The position numbers and the translations under genes were made by a program. From assembly GCF_900113905.1 (NCBI RefSeq), contig NZ_FORC01000003.1, positions 1-64,000 on the forward strand: 64,000 nucleotides of DNA. The letters run 5' to 3'. Of the stretch, positions 52,387 to 61,141 are shown piece by piece. The DNA is from Phytopseudomonas argentinensis (GTDB taxonomy: Bacteria; Pseudomonadota; Gammaproteobacteria; Pseudomonadales; Pseudomonadaceae). Each line of letters begins with the position of its first letter. The first letter of the stretch is position 1. The notes below the pieces were generated by a model. That model did no database searches. It worked only from the letters and a program-made list of their open reading frames with translations, and was not told the origin of the DNA.

Positions 52387-55173
52387 ATGCATCCCGTGAA
52401 AGTCCTCCTCACAGCATTGGCAGCGTTGCTGCTCGGTGCCTGCACCTCCCTGCCCGCTGGCGACGCGCCGCTGCAGTGGCACCCCATTGTCACCCGTGGC
52501 GAGCTGCCCAATGGCCTGCGCTACAACCTGATCCGCACCGATGAGCAGAAAGGCCGGCTGGATATGCGCCTGACGGTGCACGCTGGCTCCGTGGATGAGG
52601 CCGACGACCAGGTCGGTGTCGCCCATCTGCTCGAGCACCTGGCCTTCTACAGCCACGGCCGTGAAACGCTCGATGTGCGCCAGCGCCTGCAAAAAGCCGG
52701 CTGGCAGCAGGGCCGCAACTTCAATGCGGTGACCAGCTACGAGCGCACCCAGTACCTGCTCAGCCCGCCCAATGGCGTCAAGAGCACCGAGCTGGCGCTA
52801 CAGACCCTGGCGGACATGGCCTTCGCCGCCGACTTCAGCGCAGAGGACCTGCAACGCGAGCGCCCGATCGTCATCGAGGAATGGCGTGGCGGCCTGGGCG
52901 TGGCGCAGCGCATGAATGCCAAGCGCACTGCCGCCCAGCGCACCGGCTCGCGTTACCCCGCGCACCGCACCATCGGCAATCGCCAGGCTATCGAACAGGC
53001 GCAGTTGGCGGCGCTGCAGGCATTCCAGCAGCGTTGGTACGTGCCCAACAACATGGTGCTGAACATCGTTGGCGACCTTGACCCGCAGCAGATGGCCCAG
53101 CAGATAGAAAAGTATTTTGCGCAGGCACCGCGCGGCACGCTGCCGGCGCGCGAGCATCTGGAGCTGCCACTGGATGGGCAACTCAAGATATTTCGCGTGC
53201 AGGACAGCCAGAGCGGCAGCAATCAGGTCGCCTTGCTGTTTCGCTTCCGCCAACTGGATGTTCGTGAGCAAACCAAGGCCGGCGGACGAGACCGTCTGCT
53301 CGATCGCCTGGCGCTGACCGCCCTGTCTCGACAGCTGCGCCTTCAACCGCTGGACGAAGGGGTTGGCAGCCTGACCGCGGTGAAGACCCAGATTGGCCGA
53401 CGCACCGGCGTGCTGGCAGTGGCTGCCAGCGTAAACGGTCAGCACCATGAACAAGCCCTGCAAACGCTGCTGCGCGAGCTCGAACGCATACGTCAGCATC
53501 CACTGCACGACGAACAGGTGCAGGCCGCCAAGGAAGATGTACGGCAGATTGCCGAGCGTATGCTGAGCGAGCCTACACCGCGAGACTTCGACAGCTGGGT
53601 GCGCCACCTCAACGATGCCACGCTAGGCGAACGCGTGCTGCAGGATCCCCGAGCCATCGCTCGCAACAGCCTCGACAATCTCGACAGCATCAGCAGCCGC
53701 GATCTGCATCAGCGCATCATCGCCTGGCTCGACAGTCCGGATCAGGTATTGCAACTCAGCGCACCCGGCGGCAGACCACTGACACTGCCCGACGTAGAAC
53801 AGGTGCAACAGCAAACCCGCCACTGGGCAGCGGCGCGCCTGGACGCTCCACAAGCGCCCCAGCTGCAGGCGGAGATCGTCGTTCCCGAACTGTCGAGCAG
53901 CGCGCCGGCCGGCACCATCGTCAGCAGCCGTCGCTTCGACAAGGAACAGGTCGAGCACTGGCAATTGAGCAACGGCGACCGCGTAGTGTGGCTGCGCGCA
54001 GCCGGAGCCGATGGCAAAGCGCAGTTGCGCGTCGATTCCAGCGCAGGTTTTCTATACGCGGGCACACCATCCTGGCACGCACAGATCGCCAGCCAGCTGG
54101 CCCTGCAGATGCCCCCGCAAGGCTGGAGCGACGAGCAGTTCGGGGCCTGGAAGCGCCGTGACAAGATACAGTTATCCTTCACCCAGGGGCCGCAACGCCT
54201 GGAGGCGCAAGGCAGTGCCGAGCCGGCAACGCTGGCCAGCCTGCTGGCGCTGTACCAGGCCCGGCAGACCCGCAGCACCCTGGATGAAGACGCTTTCCGC
54301 GAAAGCCTGAACGAGCTGCGTGAACGCATGCTGCGCCAGCGTGACAACGTGCGCAGCGAGCAAGACGCTGCCTGGCGGCGGCTCAAACAGGGCCAGGACG
54401 ACTGGCAGAAACCCACCCTGCAGGCGGTCGATGCGCTGAGCCGGCGGATGCTCGAGGAGCAATGGCGCCGCCAGGCAGCCGCACCGGTCACCTACTACCT
54501 GATGACGGACGTCCCGGCCGCCGAACTGCGCGCGCTGGTCACGCGCTACCTGGCCGGCATCCCCCGCGGGGAGCCGCTGATCAGCCACGCCAGCCCTCGC
54601 CAGCCCGGGCAACGCCGGGCCTCTCTGCATATCGCCCGTGAACCACGCGCCAGCCTTTATGCCAGCAGTTTCCAACCGCATCCCTGGAGCCCGGCGGAGG
54701 CGGTGCGGGTTGCCGCGTTGCGCGAAATCGCCAACGGTTTGCTCAAGCAACGCCTACGCGGCGAAGCCGGCGGTATCTACAGCCTGAAGTTCGACAGCGA
54801 ACTGAGCGCCGACCACCAGCGCATCGACAGCGAGCTGCGCTTCAGCAGTGATCCACAGCGCGCCGATGAGCTTTGGCAGCTGGCTCGCCAGACCCTGGAC
54901 AGGCTGCCGGAGGCCATCGATGACCAGCGCGTAGCCTCGCTGCGCCGCGAACTGGCCCGTCAGGAAGCCCGCCGCCAAGCAGACCCTGCAACCCAGCTGC
55001 ATCGGCTGATCCTCAGCGAGAGAGCCTGGCAGGACCCGCGCTACCTCAGCGAACAGCACCAGTTGCCTGCCGCCTTGCAGCCGGCAGCCTTGAAGCGCCT
55101 GGCGCGTCAGCTGTTCCCACAGGCCAATGAAGTGCGCCTGCAACTGTTGCCTGCGGCGGATGTGGAATCATGA
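52387..55173 (+). CDS. M16 zinc metalloprotease, PqqL/FusC-like lipoprotein
   Basis: A 928-residue pitrilysin-family protease, the length of E. coli PqqL. A lipoprotein signal (VLLTALAALLLGACTS) places the lipidated Cys at residue 19. The +2 residue is Thr, not Asp, predicting outer-membrane sorting. The inverted zinc motif His-x-x-Glu-His is HLLEH (80-84), with the third ligand Glu164 in PIVIEEWRGG. Four homologous M16 domains are expected; the second half (from about 500) lacks an HxxEH motif, as usual. It lies 14 bases after the receptor and overlaps the ABC gene by 4 bases. It probably degrades an imported protein in the periplasm. Confidence 0.9.
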   Translation: MHPVKVLLTALAALLLGACTSLPAGDAPLQWHPIVTRGELPNGLRYNLIRTDEQKGRLDMRLTVHAGSVDEADDQVGVAHLLEHLAFYSHGRETLDVRQRLQKAGWQQGRNFNAVTSYERTQYLLSPPNGVKSTELALQTLADMAFAADFSAEDLQRERPIVIEEWRGGLGVAQRMNAKRTAAQRTGSRYPAHRTIGNRQAIEQAQLAALQAFQQRWYVPNNMVLNIVGDLDPQQMAQQIEKYFAQAPRGTLPAREHLELPLDGQLKIFRVQDSQSGSNQVALLFRFRQLDVREQTKAGGRDRLLDRLALTALSRQLRLQPLDEGVGSLTAVKTQIGRRTGVLAVAASVNGQHHEQALQTLLRELERIRQHPLHDEQVQAAKEDVRQIAERMLSEPTPRDFDSWVRHLNDATLGERVLQDPRAIARNSLDNLDSISSRDLHQRIIAWLDSPDQVLQLSAPGGRPLTLPDVEQVQQQTRHWAAARLDAPQAPQLQAEIVVPELSSSAPAGTIVSSRRFDKEQVEHWQLSNGDRVVWLRAAGADGKAQLRVDSSAGFLYAGTPSWHAQIASQLALQMPPQGWSDEQFGAWKRRDKIQLSFTQGPQRLEAQGSAEPATLASLLALYQARQTRSTLDEDAFRESLNELRERMLRQRDNVRSEQDAAWRRLKQGQDDWQKPTLQAVDALSRRMLEEQWRRQAAAPVTYYLMTDVPAAELRALVTRYLAGIPRGEPLISHASPRQPGQRRASLHIAREPRASLYASSFQPHPWSPAEAVRVAALREIANGLLKQRLRGEAGGIYSLKFDSELSADHQRIDSELRFSSDPQRADELWQLARQTLDRLPEAIDDQRVASLRRELARQEARRQADPATQLHRLILSERAWQDPRYLSEQHQLPAALQPAALKRLARQLFPQANEVRLQLLPAADVES

Positions 55174-56861
55174 AAACCCTGGGTCTTTTCTTCGCACTCG
55201 CCCGCCCTTTCTGGGGCAGCCGCGCCGGCTGGCCTGGCTGGGCGCTGCTGGCGCTGGCATTGGCCATGGGTGCGGGCCTGGTGCAGGTCAACGTATACAT
55301 CAATGAATGGAGCAAGACCTTCTACGACACCCTGGCGACCTTCGACGGCAACGCCCTGCTTGGCCTGATGGGCCAGTACGCCATCGCCATCGGCGTGCTG
55401 ATCGGCGCCATCGTCGCCAAGGACTGGTTCAACAAGGCGCTGATGCTGCGCTGGCGCCAGCACCTCAACGACCATCTGCTGGAGCGCTGGCTGGGCGAGC
55501 GTCGTTACTACCGTCTGGGCCTTGGCGGCGAGCCGGACCACCCGGATCAGCGTATCGCCGAGGATGCCTACCTGCTGACGGAAAAGACCGTTGGCATCGT
55601 CGTCTCGCTGTTTATAAACAGCCTGCAGATCGGCGCCTTCTTCAGCATCCTCTGGCAGCTGTCCGGTACCCAAACCTTCACCATCGCCGGCCGTGAGCTG
55701 AGCATCGACGGCTATCTGGTCTGGGCCGCGGTTCTCTATACCCTTGTCGGCACCCTGCTCACCCACTGGCTGGGCCATCCATTGCACGGCCTGAACTACG
55801 AGCGCCAGCGCAGCGAGGCGGCCTTTCGTGCCGACCTGCTGCGCAAGCGCGAGCATGCCGAGCAGATCGCCCTGTATGCCGGCGAAGACGCCGAGCGAAA
55901 AAGCCTGGAACGGCGCTTCGCCGCCATCGCCGACAACTGGCGCGGGCTGATGCGCCGGGAACTGAAGCTGGGGATATTCACCGCCGGCTACAGCCGCGTC
56001 AGCAATATCGTGCCAGTCTTTATCGCGCTGCCGATGTTTCTCGCCAAGACAGTCACCCTAGGCGGGCTCATGCAGATTCGCAGCGCCTTCACTGCGGTTC
56101 AGGGCTCGCTGAGCTGGTTCATCTTCTCCTACCGAGACCTGGCCGAATGGAGCGCCACGGTGCAGCGCCTGGGCCAGTTCCAGCAGGCCATGGAGCGCCT
56201 GCAGCCTATCGAGCTTCATCACGGTGAAACCCTCAGCACCTGCGGGCTGGACGTGCTGCGGCCCAACGGCGAGCCGCTGCTGTGCGGTCTGGCAATGCAG
56301 GCGCGCCCTGGTGAATGGCTGCGCCTGGCCGGCGCCAGTGGCCTGGGCAAGACCACCCTGCTACGCACCCTGATGGGTCTCTGGCCGCACCACCGCGGCA
56401 GCTGGCAATTGCCCGGCGGTCGCAGCCTGCTGCTGCCACAGAAACCCTACCTGGCCAGCGGCCGACTCGACGAGGCGCTGGCCTACCCGGCGGCGCAGGT
56501 ACCAGACACGCTGCAATTGATTGGCGCCCTGCAGGATGTTGGCCTCGGCCACCTGGCTGCAGAACTGGAGCGCGAAGCCGAGTGGAGCCGGCAACTCTCC
56601 GGCGGTGAACAGCAGCGCCTGGCCATGGCCCGTGCCCTGCTCTACCAGCCCGACACCCTGTATCTCGATGAGGCGACCAACCAGCTCGATGAACAGGCCG
56701 CCTGCGGGCTTCTCATGCGGCTGCGCGAGCGCCTGCCGAGTTGCACACTGATCGGCGTCAGCCACCAGCCGGCGGTGCAGCGCCTGTTCGAGCGCAGTAT
56801 CGATCTGCACGCATGTGGAGTGGCATGCAGGCCGTCGGCACAGGCTCTGGCCACGGCTTGA
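55170..56861 (+). CDS. YddA/SbmA-type ABC transporter (fused permease-ATPase), FusD-like
   Basis: A 563-residue protein with an N-terminal membrane domain of the SbmA/BacA/YddA type. Helices are visible at about 22-42, 68-88, 140-160, 185-205 and 270-295, and VNVYINEWSKTFYDTLATFD is a family hallmark. A C-terminal ATPase domain follows: Walker A GASGLGKTTLLRTL (about 389), signature QLSGGEQQRLAMARALL, Walker B TLYLDEATNQLDEQ and H-loop GVSHQPAVQ. It is coupled to the M16 gene by an ATGA overlap. The family is E. coli YddA, whose operon has YddB and PqqL; peptide import or export across the inner membrane is inferred. Confidence 0.9.
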   Translation: MKTLGLFFALARPFWGSRAGWPGWALLALALAMGAGLVQVNVYINEWSKTFYDTLATFDGNALLGLMGQYAIAIGVLIGAIVAKDWFNKALMLRWRQHLNDHLLERWLGERRYYRLGLGGEPDHPDQRIAEDAYLLTEKTVGIVVSLFINSLQIGAFFSILWQLSGTQTFTIAGRELSIDGYLVWAAVLYTLVGTLLTHWLGHPLHGLNYERQRSEAAFRADLLRKREHAEQIALYAGEDAERKSLERRFAAIADNWRGLMRRELKLGIFTAGYSRVSNIVPVFIALPMFLAKTVTLGGLMQIRSAFTAVQGSLSWFIFSYRDLAEWSATVQRLGQFQQAMERLQPIELHHGETLSTCGLDVLRPNGEPLLCGLAMQARPGEWLRLAGASGLGKTTLLRTLMGLWPHHRGSWQLPGGRSLLLPQKPYLASGRLDEALAYPAAQVPDTLQLIGALQDVGLGHLAAELEREAEWSRQLSGGEQQRLAMARALLYQPDTLYLDEATNQLDEQAACGLLMRLRERLPSCTLIGVSHQPAVQRLFERSIDLHACGVACRPSAQALATA

Positions 56862-56904
56862 GCGGATTGCCGAGCCCCGCTGCGCGGGCCCGGATCACGG
56901 AGAA

Positions 56905-56936
56905 CCGACTCGGCAGCGGGATCAGCGCCGAGTCGG
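56905..56936. terminator. Hairpin between the convergent ABC and rnk genes
   Basis: CCGACTCGGC and GCCGAGTCGG form a perfect 10-bp stem with a 12-base loop between the two convergent stops. There is no T run on either side, so termination would be weak or factor-assisted. Confidence 0.5.
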
Positions 56937-56943
56937 CTGAAGC

Positions 56944-57351
56944 TCAGCGGGCGTATTCGCCGGCGGCTTCTGGCTGGTATTCGACTTCCAGCAGGGTCAG
57001 CTTGAGCTGCTTGCCGCCCGGCACCGGCCAGTCGATGTGCTGGCCGACACTCAGGCCCAGCAGCGCGGTGCCAACGGGAGCGAGAACCGAGACCTTGCCT
57101 TCGCCACCAGCGTCCTGGGGATAGACCAGGGTCAGGTGATAGTCCTTGCCGCTGCTTTCTTCGCGGCAATGCACACGAGAATTCATGGTCACCACGCCGG
57201 CCGGCACCTGGTCATGACCGACCACCTCGGCACGGTCCAGCTCGGTTTGCAAGGCTTCGGCAGCCGGGCCGAAATCATCCAGGCTGTCGAGCAACTGCTC
57301 CAGGCGCTGCAGGTCGAGGCGGGTAATGGTGATGGACGGTGTACTGGCCAT
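56944..57351 (-). CDS. rnk: Regulator of nucleoside diphosphate kinase Rnk
   Basis: A 135-residue protein of the Rnk/GreA-C family. The N-terminal coiled coil is ITRLDLQRLEQLLDSLDDFG. The GreA-like C-terminal domain includes VVTMNSRVHCREESSGKDYH, LVYPQDAGGEGKVSVLAPVG and ALLGLSVGQHIDWPVPGGKQ. Rnk binds RNA polymerase and affects nucleoside diphosphate kinase levels. AAAGGAG precedes the ATG at 57351. An intrinsic terminator for the upstream operon ends only about 31 bases before this start. The longer frame to 57504 is not family-like. Confidence 0.94.
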   Translation of the reverse strand: MASTPSITITRLDLQRLEQLLDSLDDFGPAAEALQTELDRAEVVGHDQVPAGVVTMNSRVHCREESSGKDYHLTLVYPQDAGGEGKVSVLAPVGTALLGLSVGQHIDWPVPGGKQLKLTLLEVEYQPEAAGEYAR

Positions 57352-57381
57352 GGTGCGGGCATATCTCCTTTGCTGGACGCC

Positions 57382-57419
57382 AAAAAAGCAAAACCCCATC
57401 GAAACGACGGGGTTTTTGC
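57382..57419 (-). terminator. Intrinsic terminator of the cyaY-DUF1289 unit
   Basis: On the minus strand, an AAAACCCC / GGGGTTTT stem is followed by GC and six T. It lies 51 bases after the DUF1289 stop and just upstream of rnk. Confidence 0.8.
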
Positions 57420-57469
57420 AGGAATTTGAGCTGACCGTAACACAGCCACCCAAATAAACAAGAGCAGGG

Positions 57470-57673
57470 TCAGCCAAGCGCCAGGCGCTGCTCGGCCAGC
57501 GCACGGATCACCCGGCGGCGTTCATCGTCGGCATTGCCCCACTCGAGGATTTCCGCCAGCAGGCGCCCACAGCCCAGGCAACGCTCGGCCTGGTTCAGGC
57601 AGCAGCGGCGTCGGCAGGGCGAGGCCACCGGGGACACCTGCGGGTCGGGCTCGCAGGTAGTTTCAGATCTCAT
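57470..57673 (-). CDS. DUF1289 Cys-rich small protein
   Basis: A 67-residue protein with Cys residues in SPCRRRCCLNQAERCLGCGR, the conserved core of DUF1289, which may bind iron-sulfur or zinc. The ATG at 57673 lies inside the last codons of cyaY in another frame (11-base overlap), indicating translational coupling to frataxin. Function is unknown. The frataxin partner makes an Fe-S link plausible but unproven. Confidence 0.82.
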   Translation of the reverse strand: MRSETTCEPDPQVSPVASPCRRRCCLNQAERCLGCGRLLAEILEWGNADDERRRVIRALAEQRLALG

Positions 57674-57995
57674 CGAACTCCAACTCGGCACCGGCCTGTT
57701 CGGCAACGATCCGCTCGAGCATCTCGCTAAGCAACTCGTCGCTGCTGTCGCAGATCCAGCGCTGGTTGTCCTCGTCGTAGTCGAAGTGGAAACCGCCGGA
57801 GCGGGCCGCCAGCCACAGCTGCCGCAGCGCCGGCTGGCGGCTGAAGATCAGTTGCGAGCCGTTGTCGAAGCGCACCGTCAGCACGCCAGCGGAATTTTCC
57901 AGATCGATGTCCAGGTCGCTGTCGTCGAAGATGTCTTCCAGCGCCTGCTGCACTGCATCGACCAGGTCGTGGAAACGGGCTTCGCTCAAACTCAT
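57663..57995 (-). CDS. cyaY: Frataxin-like iron donor CyaY
   Basis: A 110-residue frataxin homologue that regulates Fe-S cluster assembly. The acidic first helix SEARFHDLVDAVQQALEDIF with DDSDLDIDLEN, then GVLTVRFDNGSQLIFSRQPA, RQLWLAARSGGFHFDYDED and RWICDSSDELLSEMLERIV match the fold throughout. The ATG at 57995 (MSLSEARFHD) is preferred; the frame to 58037 adds unrelated residues. It is divergent from lptM and overlaps the DUF1289 gene. Confidence 0.95.
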   Translation of the reverse strand: MSLSEARFHDLVDAVQQALEDIFDDSDLDIDLENSAGVLTVRFDNGSQLIFSRQPALRQLWLAARSGGFHFDYDEDNQRWICDSSDELLSEMLERIVAEQAGAELEFDEI

Positions 57996-58176
57996 TGCAC
58001 TTACCTCATGAAAGATTCGGCACCATCGGAGCGCCACAAAACGCGGGCACGCCGTTGTCCATACGCGCCAGCGGGCCAGGGCAAAGCCCCGCCGGACGGG
58101 AACCCCGGCGCATAGGCAACATGCCGGGGGGTCGGTATACTCGGTGGCAATTATGCTTTATTACAAGGATTTGACC

Positions 58177-58302
58177 ATGAAGCGGCTGTTCACTGCCCTC
58201 ATCGCGCTCGTCGCCGTTACCACCCTGCTCGGCGGCTGCGGCCAGAAAGGCCCGCTGTACCTGCCGGATGATAACCAGTCCGCCTCCTCGCAAGACAGAT
58301 AA
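58177..58302 (+). CDS. lptM: LPS translocon maturation lipoprotein LptM (LppL/YifL)
   Basis: A 41-residue lipoprotein that falls below the usual gene-caller cut-off. It begins MKRLFTALIALVAVTTLLGG, then the lipidated Cys (residue 21), followed by the conserved GQKGPLYLPDD. This N-terminal GCGQKGPLYLP is the LptM/YifL hallmark; LptM helps LptD maturation. AAGGA lies upstream of the ATG and lysA starts 9 bases after the stop. As I recall it is lppL-lysA-dapF in P. aeruginosa. A TATACT at 58136 could be the -10 of the operon promoter. Confidence 0.93.
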   Translation: MKRLFTALIALVAVTTLLGGCGQKGPLYLPDDNQSASSQDR

Positions 58303-58311
58303 GGGCCGCCC

Positions 58312-59559
58312 ATGAACACCTTCGAATACCGCGACGGTTCGCTGTTCGCGGAAGGTGTGGCGTTGTCCGCCATTGCCCAGCGCTTCGGCACGCCCACCTA
58401 CGTCTATTCGCGCGCTCACATCGAGGCGCAGTACCGCGCCTACGCCGATGCGCTGGTCGGCATGCCGCACCTGGTGTGCTTCGCCGTCAAGGCCAACTCC
58501 AACATCGGCGTGCTGAACGTTCTGGCGCGCCTGGGTGCCGGCTTCGACATCGTCTCCAGTGGTGAACTGGAGCGCGTATTGGCCGCCGGTGGCGAACCGA
58601 GCCGTATCGTGTTCTCCGGCGTCGGCAAGAGCCGCGACGACATGCGCCGCGCCCTGGAAGTCGGCGTGCACTGTTTCAACGTCGAGTCGGGCGTCGAGCT
58701 GGAGCGCCTGCAGAAGGTGGCCGCCGAAATGGACGTCAAGGCGCCCGTCTCGCTGCGGGTCAACCCGGACGTGGACGCCGGCACCCACCCGTATATCTCC
58801 ACCGGCCTCAAGGAGAACAAGTTCGGTATCGATATCGAGCAGGCCGAGGCGGTCTACGCCCGCGCCGCCGAGCTGCCGAACCTTGAGGTGATCGGCGTCG
58901 ATTGCCATATCGGCTCGCAACTGACCACTCTGGAACCCTTTCTCGATGCCCTGGATCGCCTGCTGCTGCTGGTCGACAAGCTGGCCACGCGCGGCATCGT
59001 CATCAAGCATCTGGATCTGGGTGGCGGCCTCGGCGTGCAGTACCGCGACGAGCAGCCACCGCAGATCGGCGACTACATCGCCGCCGTACGCAAACGCCTG
59101 GAGGGCCGTGACCTGGCCCTGGTATTCGAGCCGGGTCGCTTCATCGTCGCCAATGGTGGCGTGCTGCTGACCCAGGTGGAATACCTCAAGCACACCGAAC
59201 ACAAGGACTTCGCGATCATCGATGCGGCGATGAACGACCTGATCCGCCCGGCCCTCTACCAGGCCTGGATGGAGGTGTCGCCGGTGCAGCCCCGTGAAGG
59301 CGAAGCGCGCAGTTACGACCTGGTCGGGCCGATCTGCGAGACCGGTGATTTCCTGGCCAAGGATCGTCAGTTGGTGCTCAAGGAAGGCGATCTGCTGGCG
59401 GTGCGCTCGGCCGGCGCCTACGGCTTCGTGATGAGTTCGAACTACAACACCCGCGGCCGCGCCGCCGAGGTGATGGTCGACGGCGAGCAGGCTTTCGAAG
59501 TGCGTCGCCGCGAAACCCTGGACGAGCTCTTTGCGGGCGAAAGCCGCCTGCCGGAGTGA
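58312..59559 (+). CDS. lysA: Diaminopimelate decarboxylase LysA
   Basis: A 415-residue PLP-dependent alanine-racemase-fold decarboxylase that makes L-lysine. PLP-binding Lys60 is in [90 protein letters not shown] and the active-site Cys region [14 protein letters not shown] are conserved. AAGGG precedes the ATG. It is in an operon with lptM, dapF, the DUF484 gene, xerC and a HAD gene, each closely spaced or overlapping. Confidence 0.97.
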   Translation: MNTFEYRDGSLFAEGVALSAIAQRFGTPTYVYSRAHIEAQYRAYADALVGMPHLVCFAVKANSNIGVLNVLARLGAGFDIVSSGELERVLAAGGEPSRIVFSGVGKSRDDMRRALEVGVHCFNVESGVELERLQKVAAEMDVKAPVSLRVNPDVDAGTHPYISTGLKENKFGIDIEQAEAVYARAAELPNLEVIGVDCHIGSQLTTLEPFLDALDRLLLLVDKLATRGIVIKHLDLGGGLGVQYRDEQPPQIGDYIAAVRKRLEGRDLALVFEPGRFIVANGGVLLTQVEYLKHTEHKDFAIIDAAMNDLIRPALYQAWMEVSPVQPREGEARSYDLVGPICETGDFLAKDRQLVLKEGDLLAVRSAGAYGFVMSSNYNTRGRAAEVMVDGEQAFEVRRRETLDELFAGESRLPE

Positions 59560-59564
59560 TGCCC

Positions 59565-60395
59565 ATGTTATTGCGCTTTACCAAGATGCATGGCCTGGGC
59601 AACGATTTCATGGTTCTCGACCTGGTCAGCCAGCATGCCCACATCCAGCCCAAGCATGCCAAGCAGTGGGGCGACCGGCACACCGGCATCGGCTTCGACC
59701 AGTTGCTGCTGGTCGAACCGCCGCAGCACCCGGACGTGGACTTCCGCTACCGCATCTTCAATGCCGACGGCAGCGAAGTGGAACAGTGCGGCAACGGCGC
59801 GCGCTGCTTCGCCCGCTTCGTGCTGGACAAGCGCCTGACGGTGAAGAAGAGCATCCGCGTGGAAACCAAGGGCGGCATCATCGAGCTCAACGTGCGCGCC
59901 GATGGGCTGATCACCGTGGACATGGGCGCACCGCGCCTGGCACCCGAACAGATCCCCTTCCAGGCCGACGCCGAAGCGTTGAGCTATGCCGTCGAGGTCG
60001 ATGGCCAGAGCCACGAGCTGGCCGCGGTATCCATGGGCAACCCCCATGCGGTGCTACGCGTCGATAACGTCGACAGCGCGCCGGTGCACGAGCTGGGCGC
60101 GAAGCTGGAATACCATCCGCGCTTCCCGCAGCGGGTCAACGTCGGTTTCCTGCAGGTCGTCGATCGTCAGCACGGCCGCTTGCGCGTCTGGGAACGCGGT
60201 GCCGGGGAAACTCAGGCCTGCGGTACCGGCGCCTGCGCCGCCGCCGTCGCGGCGATCCGCCAGGGCTGGATGGACTCGCCGGTACAGCTGGAGCTGCCGG
60301 GTGGCAAGCTGCACATCGAGTGGGCAGGCCCCGGCCAGCCCGTTATGATGACCGGCCCCGCCGTGCGCGTGTACGAAGGACAGGTTCGCCTATGA
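59565..60395 (+). CDS. dapF: Diaminopimelate epimerase DapF
   Basis: A 276-residue cofactor-independent epimerase that converts LL- to meso-diaminopimelate. It starts [20 protein letters not shown]. The catalytic Cys pair lies in [14 protein letters not shown] and [19 protein letters not shown] 59565 gives the standard length; starts at 59556 and 59559 add two or three residues and overlap the lysA stop. The stop overlaps the next start (ATGA). Confidence 0.97.
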   Translation: MLLRFTKMHGLGNDFMVLDLVSQHAHIQPKHAKQWGDRHTGIGFDQLLLVEPPQHPDVDFRYRIFNADGSEVEQCGNGARCFARFVLDKRLTVKKSIRVETKGGIIELNVRADGLITVDMGAPRLAPEQIPFQADAEALSYAVEVDGQSHELAAVSMGNPHAVLRVDNVDSAPVHELGAKLEYHPRFPQRVNVGFLQVVDRQHGRLRVWERGAGETQACGTGACAAAVAAIRQGWMDSPVQLELPGGKLHIEWAGPGQPVMMTGPAVRVYEGQVRL

Positions 60396-61087
60396 CTGAC
60401 CAGCAGGATTCGCCCAAGCCCCTGGACTCGGAAACGGTCGCCGCCTACCTGCGCCTGCACCCCGAGTTCTTTATCGACCATGACGAGCTGATTCCCGAGC
60501 TGCGCATTCCGCATCAGCGCGGTGATACCGTGTCGCTGGTCGAGCGCCAGGTCAAACTGCTGCGCGAGCGCAACATCGAGATGCGCCAGCGCCTGTCGCA
60601 CCTGATGGAGGTCGCCCGTGACAACGACCGGCTGTTCGACAAGACCCGGCGCCTGGTGCTCGACCTGATGGATGCCAGCAGCCTCGAAGAAGTCGTCAGT
60701 TGCGTGGAAGACAGCCTGCGCCGGGAGTTCCAGGTGCCCTTCGTGGGACTGATCCTGTTCAGCGAAACGCCGCTGCCAGTCGGCCGCAGCGTCAGCAGCG
60801 CAGAAGCCCACCAGGCGATCGGCGGCCTGCTGGCTGGCGGCAAGACCATCTGCGGCGTGCTGCGCGAGCACGAACTGAACTTCCTGTTCGGTGAAGCCGC
60901 CGCGGACGTCGGCTCGGCGGCGGTGGTCGGCTTGTCCCATCAGGGCCTGCACGGCGTGCTGGCGATCGGCAGCGCCGACTCGCAGCACTACAAGAGTTCC
61001 CTGGGCACCCTGTTCCTCGGCTATATCGCCGAAGTGCTGTCGCGGGTACTGCCACGCTTCTCGGCACCGCTGCGCTCGGTCAGGTAG
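60392..61087 (+). CDS. DUF484 (GAF-like) protein
   Basis: A 231-residue protein of the DUF484 family, a GAF-type fold found between dapF and xerC in many gammaproteobacteria. The N-terminus ([20 protein letters not shown]) and the coiled-coil [20 protein letters not shown] are conserved. The later [20 protein letters not shown] segment resembles the GAF end. The ligand is unknown. The gene is coupled to dapF by a 4-base overlap. Confidence 0.92.
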   Translation: MTDQQDSPKPLDSETVAAYLRLHPEFFIDHDELIPELRIPHQRGDTVSLVERQVKLLRERNIEMRQRLSHLMEVARDNDRLFDKTRRLVLDLMDASSLEEVVSCVEDSLRREFQVPFVGLILFSETPLPVGRSVSSAEAHQAIGGLLAGGKTICGVLREHELNFLFGEAAADVGSAAVVGLSHQGLHGVLAIGSADSQHYKSSLGTLFLGYIAEVLSRVLPRFSAPLRSVR

Positions 61088-61141
61088 CACGCCGTCCATA
61101 GGGCGCGGACATCGCGCCCTCGTGTCATGGAGCTGCCTCTC

